NCBI GenBank assembly: GCA_003648395.1
Contig: QMPB01000250.1
Location: 1 to 6,678, forward strand
Direction of reading: 5' to 3'
From: Bacteroidota bacterium
Lineage (GTDB): Bacteria; Bacteroidota; Bacteroidia; Bacteroidales; UBA1556
Length of the DNA: 6,678 bases
Part shown: piece by piece, positions 1 to 4,276 of the stretch
Layout of the letters: the number at the start of each line of letters is the position of its first letter
How positions within the stretch are numbered: position 1 is the first letter of the stretch
The notes under the pieces: model-generated
Seen by the model: the letters and a program-made list of their open reading frames with translations, nothing else
Database searches by the model: none
What the model was told of the DNA's origin: nothing
Translations under genes and position numbers: made by a program

Positions 1-82
1 AAAACTAATTGCAATTTATACAAATTTCGAGATGTAAATATATATAAAATATTTGTACGCATGCGGAATATATTTTAATTTA

Positions 83-98
83 TAAATAATACTTTGTA
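83..98 (+). repeat. 16-base direct repeat, copy 1
   Basis: TAAATAATACTTTGTA occurs here and again, identical, at 339-354, 256 bases downstream. The two copies flank the hairpin elements at 149-190 and 206-259. An exact 16-mer match inside 500 bases is unlikely by chance even in AT-rich DNA. The ACTTTGTA part resembles a Bacteroidota -7 promoter box but lacks the TAnnTTTG spacing, so it may instead be a relic of a duplication or an insertion boundary. Confidence 0.5.
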
Positions 99-148
99 CA
101 ACAACTCACAGTACATTACAAAAAACATATTTAAACAAGGTTTTTACC

Positions 149-190
149 GATTTTGTCATGGTTTTTGTCCCAAAAACTCATGCCAAAATC
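149..190. repeat. Imperfect palindrome (about 18-bp stem, 5-base loop)
   Basis: The left arm GATTTTGTCATGGTTTTT (149-166) and the right arm AAAAACTCATGCCAAAATC (172-190) are complementary except for one mismatch and one bulged base, around the loop GTCCC (167-171). No T-run follows, so it is not a standard intrinsic terminator for a gene upstream of the window. It sits 15 bases before the REP-like hairpin pair and could belong to the same repeat element. Confidence 0.55.
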
Positions 191-205
191 TATTCTCTGT
201 TATTA

Positions 206-237
206 TTATAGCCACGGGCTTTCACCCGTGGCTATAA
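206..237. repeat. REP-like hairpin 1 (perfect 13-bp stem)
   Basis: TTATAGCCACGGG (206-218) is perfectly complementary to CCCGTGGCTATAA (225-237), with the six-base loop CTTTCA. The stem is GC-rich in an AT-rich region and is followed after five bases by a second hairpin (243-259). Short GC-rich hairpins in pairs outside genes are typical of REP elements mobilised by IS200-like Y1 (RAYT) transposases. That assignment is an inference, because no such transposase gene lies in this window. A terminator role is possible but no T-tract follows. Confidence 0.6.
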
Positions 238-242
238 ATATA

Positions 243-259
243 AAACCCTTTCAGGGTTT
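243..259. repeat. REP-like hairpin 2 (perfect 7-bp stem)
   Basis: AAACCCT (243-249) pairs with AGGGTTT (253-259) around the three-base loop TTC. It follows hairpin 1 after a five-base spacer, and the apex of both hairpins reads CTTTCA. The pairing of a long GC-rich hairpin with a short companion suggests one composite repeat unit of about 54 bases (206-259). Confidence 0.55.
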
Positions 260-338
260 GAAGAAATAATCATAGTTGTGTGACTCAACGGCTTTGCAAG
301 AAATAAAAGTTTAACGAAGTATTGAAGAAACAACTAAT

Positions 339-354
339 TAAATAATACTTTGTA
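339..354 (+). repeat. 16-base direct repeat, copy 2
   Basis: This is an exact second copy of TAAATAATACTTTGTA (first copy at 83-98). Similarity extends loosely upstream (AATT and an A/T-rich spacer in both) but stops right after the 16 bases: copy 1 continues CAACAA and copy 2 continues TGATAT. Nothing here decides between a duplicated promoter-like sequence and a target-site or insertion boundary. Confidence 0.5.
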
Positions 355-387
355 TGATATTCTATAAATCATGGTCATTGGAACCGT

Positions 388-442
388 CACGCTGAGTATT
401 TCGCAAAATGGCGCAAGCCATTTCAAGAAATGTATCAAAGTG
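388..442. repeat. Long imperfect hairpin with GCAA tetraloop
   Basis: Four helices stack around one centre: CAC/GTG (388-390 with 440-442), TGA/TCA (393-395 with 435-437), ATTTC/GAAAT (398-402 with 427-431) and AAATGGC/GCCATTT (406-412 with 417-423). They are separated by small internal loops and capped by GCAA (413-416), a GNRA-type loop that would be stable in RNA. The CCGTCACGCTGAG segment at 384-396 resembles, from memory, dispersed hairpin repeats of Bacteroidota genomes. The hairpin ends 40 bases before the recJ promoter box, so it is probably not in the recJ transcript. It may be a dispersed repeat or part of an RNA from upstream. Confidence 0.5.
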
Positions 443-481
443 GAACGAAAACAAATATGTCATTCACAAAAGATAAAATCA

Positions 482-489
482 TAACTTTG
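482..489 (+). promoter_or_regulatory. Promoter -7 box of the recJ-rsgA operon
   Basis: TAACTTTG matches the Bacteroidota sigma-ABfr -7 consensus TAnnTTTG at every fixed position. Its last base lies six bases before the recJ ATG, so transcription would start at or within a few bases of the start codon, giving a leaderless or nearly leaderless mRNA. I see no good -33 TTTG at the expected spacing (around 459-462 reads TGTC). Confidence 0.55.
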
Positions 490-495
490 TAGGCT

Positions 496-2250
496 ATGGA
501 AAAACGGTGGATTTTTGAGGAAAATGGGGATAAAGAGCTAATAGAGAAGTTGTCTAAATCACTCAATATTAATGAGATATTAGCAAAACTTTTAGTTCAA
601 AGAGGAATCTCTTCATTTGATGAAGCAAAAGATTTTTTTCGTCCTTCCTTAGACAAACTTCACAACCCTTTCTTAATGTTAAATATGGATAAGGCCGTTT
701 ATCGCCTTAACCAAGCCATTGAGAACAAAGAAAAGATACTTATTTACGGTGATTATGATGTTGACGGAACTACATCTGTAACTTTAGTTTATTCATTCTT
801 AAAGGAGTTTTATCCAAATATTGATTACTATATTCCTGATAGATATAAGGAAGGTTACGGGATTTCCAAACAAGGTATTGATTATGCTTATAAGCACACT
901 CAATCGCTAATTATTGCTTTAGATTGTGGGATAAAAGCCAATGAACAAGTTGAGTATGCCAAAGAAAAGGATATTGACTTTATTATTTGCGACCATCATT
1001 TACCCAGTGACGAAGTTCCAAAAGCTTATGCTGTATTAGATCCTAAACAAGAAAATTGTAAATATCCATACAAGGAGCTCTCTGGCTGTGGTGTAGGATT
1101 CAAATTTATGCAAGCTTATGCAAACTTCAATAAAATTCCATTTGATAGACTAACTCCATATCTTGATTTACTAGCAATTAGTATAGCTGCTGATATAGTA
1201 GAAATAAAAGGAGAAAATAGAATTCTGGCCTATTATGGATTAAAAACCTTAAATGAGAATCCTCGCCCTGGTATTGAGTGCATACTTGAATACAGTAATA
1301 TTAAAAGAACTAAGAGTAAAAATACTGGCAAACTAGTTTTTGACAAGGAACTAAGCATTAGTGACCTTGTATTTACTATTGCACCAAGAATAAATGCTGC
1401 AGGAAGAATGGATAGTGGTAGTAAATCTGTTGAACTTCTTAACTGCAAAAAGCTAGAAAAGGCCAAAGAGATGGCAAGTGGCATCAATAAACATAATACA
1501 GAAAGGCGTACTATGGATGTTGATATTACTGAGCATGCTCTTGAAATAATTAAAGAGAGTGATTTTCTTCAGAAATCAAAAAGCACAGTAGTATATTATA
1601 AAGATTGGCATAAAGGAGTGCTTGGAATTGTTGCTTCTCGTATAAGCGAAGTTCATTACAAACCAACTATTGTTCTCTCATTAATTGACGGCATGTATAC
1701 GGGTTCAGCTCGTTCAGTAAAGGGTTTTGACATTTACGAAGCAATTGCCTCTTGTAGTGATATACTTGACAGTTTTGGCGGCCATAAGTTTGCAGCAGGA
1801 TTATCAATTAAAGAAGAAAACATCAAAGAATTTGTCCATAGATTCGAGAAATTTGTTTCTGATAACATTACTGAGAAATCTATGATGCCAGAAATAAAAA
1901 TTGATTCTATACTTAATATTGAGCAAATAAATCAGAAATTTTATAATGTCCTCAAACAGTTTTCTCCATTTGGACCTGGAAATATGGCACCTGTATTTGC
2001 CTCTGATGGTATAATGGACACTGGTTATGCAAAAACAGTTGGAAAAAATCATCTGAAATTACAAATTTGTTACCCTGAAAACAGAAGCATTTCGTTTAAC
2101 GCTATAGCCTTTGGACAAGCTGAGAAAATGAAAATTCTTAGTTCAAAGTTACCTTTCGAAATATGCTATGCTATAAATGAAAATATTTGGAGAGAACATA
2201 GCAGTTTACAATTAGTTGTAAAAGACATAAGGACAAACCAACATTCATAA
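496..2250 (+). CDS. recJ: Single-stranded-DNA-specific exonuclease RecJ
   Basis: RecJ degrades single-stranded DNA 5' to 3' in the cytoplasm, using Mn2+/Mg2+, in RecF-pathway recombination, mismatch repair and gap processing. The 584-residue product has the full family layout and normal length. The DHH domain carries YGDYDVDGTTS (84-94), ALDCG (141-145), CDHH (165-168), SIAADIV (229-235) and APRINAAGRM (296-305), so the metal-binding aspartates and histidines are present. The DHHA1 domain carries WHKGVLGIVASR (371-382) and the glycine-rich GGHKFAAG (428-435). The C-terminal OB-fold follows FGPGNMAP (492-499). The ATG at 496 is chosen because the N-terminal KRWIFEE / LLVQRGI region matches the family start and a consensus -7 box lies just upstream. 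rsgA starts 11 bases after the TAA stop, which indicates an operon. No damage is seen. Confidence 0.97.
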   Translation: MEKRWIFEENGDKELIEKLSKSLNINEILAKLLVQRGISSFDEAKDFFRPSLDKLHNPFLMLNMDKAVYRLNQAIENKEKILIYGDYDVDGTTSVTLVYSFLKEFYPNIDYYIPDRYKEGYGISKQGIDYAYKHTQSLIIALDCGIKANEQVEYAKEKDIDFIICDHHLPSDEVPKAYAVLDPKQENCKYPYKELSGCGVGFKFMQAYANFNKIPFDRLTPYLDLLAISIAADIVEIKGENRILAYYGLKTLNENPRPGIECILEYSNIKRTKSKNTGKLVFDKELSISDLVFTIAPRINAAGRMDSGSKSVELLNCKKLEKAKEMASGINKHNTERRTMDVDITEHALEIIKESDFLQKSKSTVVYYKDWHKGVLGIVASRISEVHYKPTIVLSLIDGMYTGSARSVKGFDIYEAIASCSDILDSFGGHKFAAGLSIKEENIKEFVHRFEKFVSDNITEKSMMPEIKIDSILNIEQINQKFYNVLKQFSPFGPGNMAPVFASDGIMDTGYAKTVGKNHLKLQICYPENRSISFNAIAFGQAEKMKILSSKLPFEICYAINENIWREHSSLQLVVKDIRTNQHS

Positions 2251-2261
2251 ATATACACTAA

Positions 2262-3197
2262 GTGCAAGGAAGAGTAATAAAATCCACGGGCAGCTGGTAT
2301 CATGTAGAAACTGATATAGGCACTATCTATTCTTGCAAACTGCGTGGCAAATTCAAAATTAAAGGAATAAAATCTACCAATCCAATTGCTGTTGGTGACT
2401 TTGTGGAATTCTCTTGGGATGCAAAATCTGAAACTGGAGCCATAACAAAGATTGAAGAACGCAAAAACTATATAATTCGCCGTTCAGTTAACTTATCAAA
2501 GCGTTCTCATATAATTGCTTCAAATATGGATCAAGCATTATTGGTAGTTACATTAAGCAAGCCACGTACCTCATCAGGTTTTATCGATAGATTCCTAATT
2601 ACTTCTGAAGCCTACCATATTCCTGTAGTTATTGTTTTCAATAAGATTGATATCTACTCAGAAAAAGACAAGCTAAAGATGCTTGAATTTAATGAGCTCT
2701 ACACAAAAATAGGATATAACTGTATAGAGGTTTCTGCCAAAGAAGAAACCAATCTTGAAGCTTTGAAAGAGATAATGAAAAATAAGGTAAGTTTGATTTC
2801 TGGTCATTCTGGTGTTGGAAAATCGGCACTTATTAATGTGCTTGACAAAACTAAGGATATTAGAATAGGTGAAATATCTGATGTTCACTTAAAAGGAACT
2901 CATACAACCACCAATGCCGAAATGCACTCTCTTGAATTCGGCGCACATATTATTGATAGTCCTGGAATAAAGGAGTTTGGGCTATTTAATTTTAAAAAAG
3001 AAGACTTAAGTCAATATTTCATTGAAATGCAGAGTTATATTCATGATTGTAAATTTAACAATTGCACTCATGTACACGAACCAAAATGCGCTGTAAAAAG
3101 AGCATTAGATAATGGAGAAATTACCCAAAGTCGTTACGAAAACTACCTCAATATGCTTGATGGAAGGGAAATGAATATTATTGATTATTCCTCTTAA
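2262..3197 (+). CDS. rsgA: Ribosome small subunit-dependent GTPase RsgA (YjeQ/YloQ)
   Basis: RsgA is a cytoplasmic GTPase that binds the nearly mature 30S subunit, checks the decoding centre and releases assembly factors on GTP hydrolysis. The 311-residue product has an N-terminal OB-fold (about 1-70) and then a circularly permuted GTPase: G4 NKID (127-130) and G5 SAK (158-160) come before G1 GHSGVGKS (181-188), G2 GTHTTT (212-217) and G3 DSPG (232-235). This order is diagnostic for the family. The C-terminal zinc site is complete: C263, C268, H270 and C276 in the CX4CXHX5C pattern. The start must be GTG at 2262, because a TAA stop in frame directly precedes it and the sequence MQGRVIKSTGSWY begins as RsgA proteins normally do. 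It is co-transcribed with recJ (11-base gap) and has no visible Shine-Dalgarno site. Confidence 0.96.
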   Translation: MQGRVIKSTGSWYHVETDIGTIYSCKLRGKFKIKGIKSTNPIAVGDFVEFSWDAKSETGAITKIEERKNYIIRRSVNLSKRSHIIASNMDQALLVVTLSKPRTSSGFIDRFLITSEAYHIPVVIVFNKIDIYSEKDKLKMLEFNELYTKIGYNCIEVSAKEETNLEALKEIMKNKVSLISGHSGVGKSALINVLDKTKDIRIGEISDVHLKGTHTTTNAEMHSLEFGAHIIDSPGIKEFGLFNFKKEDLSQYFIEMQSYIHDCKFNNCTHVHEPKCAVKRALDNGEITQSRYENYLNMLDGREMNIIDYSS

Positions 3198-3211
3198 CCT
3201 TTACCTCAATG

Positions 3212-3234
3212 AACTTAGTATCACTACTTAAGTT
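3212..3234. terminator. Possible bidirectional terminator between rsgA and the permease gene
   Basis: AACTTAGTA (3212-3220) pairs with TAC plus TAAGTT (3225-3227, 3229-3234) around the loop TCAC, with one bulged T at 3228, giving nine base pairs. It lies in the middle of the 48-base gap between two convergent genes, where a shared terminator is expected. It is AT-rich and has no clear T-run on either side, so termination is inferred from position only. Confidence 0.35.
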
Positions 3235-3245
3235 GAGTAAATGTA

Positions 3246-4145
3246 TTATTCACCATAAATCTTTTTAGGCTTTTTATTCACCAAAAACACTCCGAATAAA
3301 ATCAACAGAATCCACAATGTATGAATTGGTCTAATAACTTCGCCATCAAAAACTCCAATTATTGTTGCCACTATAGGAATTAAATATGTAACCGAAGCCG
3401 TAAACAATACGCCAGATATCTTTACTAAATAGTTAAATATTACAATAGCTATTGCTGAGCCAATAACTCCAAGAATAGCAGGATAAATTAAAGCTATTAA
3501 AGCACCGGGTTGTTGAATTGTATTTGTAAATTCTGTGCCAGAAAAAAGATAAACTAAAACAGGAAAAAAAACTATAGAATAACTAATAATTGCAATTGAA
3601 AATGGTTTAACATTCTTTAGATTATACTTTACAATATTAAGATTAAAAGCGTAAAATACCGTTGCAAGAACTACATAAGCTGAATATTGAAGATTAAAAT
3701 CAATATGACCATCATTCTTAGAAATTATAATCATAATAGCACCTATAAAGCCAAGAATAATTCCTATAAAATTAAACCAATGAGTTTTTAAATTATATAT
3801 TAAAAGTCCAACAATCAGAGCAAATAATGGAGTTGTAGAGTTTAATATTCCTGCCAATGAACTGTCTATTCCTGTTTGAGCCTTTGCAAAAAGAAATGCG
3901 GGAATAGTATTTCCTATTAGTCCAACTATCAATAGCCAAAACCATTCTTTCTTGCTCAGTCCTTTCATTCTTGAAAAGGCAAAAGGTAACAATACTAATC
4001 CTGCAAAGCTAATTCTTAAAGCACCTAACTCGGTATTTGAATAAAAAGCTAGGGTTCTTTTCATTAGAATAAATGAGCTTCCCCATATTAATACTAATGT
4101 TAAAAGCAGTATCCATTGTATATATTTCTGAATAAATATTTTCAA
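3246..4145 (-). CDS. DMT-superfamily EamA-type permease
   Basis: This is an inner-membrane transporter of the drug/metabolite family with two EamA repeats. The 299-residue product is almost entirely hydrophobic, with about ten membrane segments and a basic tail (KKPKK, 291-295), as is typical. Family landmarks are WGSSFILMKR (21-30) in the first helix, ILNSTTPLFALIVG (100-113) closing repeat one, and TYLIPIVATIIGVFDGE (253-269) closing repeat two. The substrate cannot be read from the sequence; relatives export amino acids, metabolites or drugs. There is no ATG before residue 28, which would remove the first helix, and a TAA stop lies three codons upstream. The start is therefore taken as TTG at 4143-4145, with ATT at 4146-4148 as a less likely option. 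A -7 box lies 21 bases upstream. The gene is convergent with rsgA and divergent from the rel gene. Confidence 0.9.
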   Translation of the reverse strand: MKIFIQKYIQWILLLTLVLIWGSSFILMKRTLAFYSNTELGALRISFAGLVLLPFAFSRMKGLSKKEWFWLLIVGLIGNTIPAFLFAKAQTGIDSSLAGILNSTTPLFALIVGLLIYNLKTHWFNFIGIILGFIGAIMIIISKNDGHIDFNLQYSAYVVLATVFYAFNLNIVKYNLKNVKPFSIAIISYSIVFFPVLVYLFSGTEFTNTIQQPGALIALIYPAILGVIGSAIAIVIFNYLVKISGVLFTASVTYLIPIVATIIGVFDGEVIRPIHTLWILLILFGVFLVNKKPKKIYGE

Positions 4146-4166
4146 AATTTGTTAATTTATGAGTGG

Positions 4167-4174
4167 CAAAACTA
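4167..4174 (-). promoter_or_regulatory. Promoter -7 box for the EamA permease gene
   Basis: Read on the minus strand, this is TAGTTTTG, a full match to the Bacteroidota -7 consensus TAnnTTTG. Its last base is 21 bases upstream of the TTG start, which predicts a leader of roughly 15 bases and supports that start choice. I find no -33 TTTG at the usual spacing. Confidence 0.45.
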
Positions 4175-4242
4175 TGAAATTTAACAATACCGTAATCTAA
4201 ATTACTAACATTCTTTAACACACTTTCAATCTTAATAATTAT

Positions 4243-4250
4243 TACTTTTG
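4243..4250 (+). promoter_or_regulatory. Promoter -7 box for the rel gene
   Basis: TACTTTTG matches the Bacteroidota -7 consensus TAnnTTTG at all fixed positions. It lies 26 bases before the GTG start of the rel gene and four bases before an ATG that opens a nine-codon leader ORF (4255-4284). No -33 TTTG is found near 4220-4223. With the minus-strand box at 4167-4174 it makes a back-to-back divergent promoter region. Confidence 0.45.
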
Positions 4251-4276
4251 AGAAATGAAAATTAAAATCATAAGTT

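Larger units (their letters stand above)
1..495. other. Gene-free intergenic region upstream of recJ, rich in inverted repeats
   Basis: I see no coding region, tRNA or rRNA in this stretch. It is AT-rich and contains separate structured elements, listed individually: an imperfect palindrome at 149-190, two adjacent hairpins at 206-259, a long imperfect hairpin at 388-442 and a 16-base direct repeat at 83-98 and 339-354. An 8-base perfect palindrome, CGCATGCG, stands out as GC-rich at 58-65. The only convincing promoter element is at 482-489, directly before recJ. The end of any upstream gene is not visible, so the first ~100 bases may be the 3' flank of a gene outside the window. Confidence 0.7.

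Noticed and set aside
206..237. Intrinsic terminator of an upstream gene
   Set aside because: The stem is strong but no T-tract follows and no upstream gene end is visible, so a REP-like element is the better reading.
206..259. CRISPR repeat
   Set aside because: The hairpins occur once with no regularly spaced repeat-spacer units, and no cas gene is present.
339..354. Second recJ promoter at ATACTTTG
   Set aside because: The spacing between TA and TTTG is one base short of TAnnTTTG, and the box at 482-489 matches fully and is adjacent to the gene.
388..442. tRNA or known riboswitch
   Set aside because: There is no cloverleaf, no conserved T-loop and no recognisable riboswitch core; it is a single interrupted hairpin.
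1233..2052. Minus-strand ORFs of 82-84 codons inside recJ
   Set aside because: They are antisense shadows of a strongly conserved recJ reading frame, without homology-like motifs or a promoter.
2673..2888. 71-codon minus-strand ORF inside rsgA
   Set aside because: It is antisense to the GTPase core motifs and has a composition typical of an AT-rich shadow frame.
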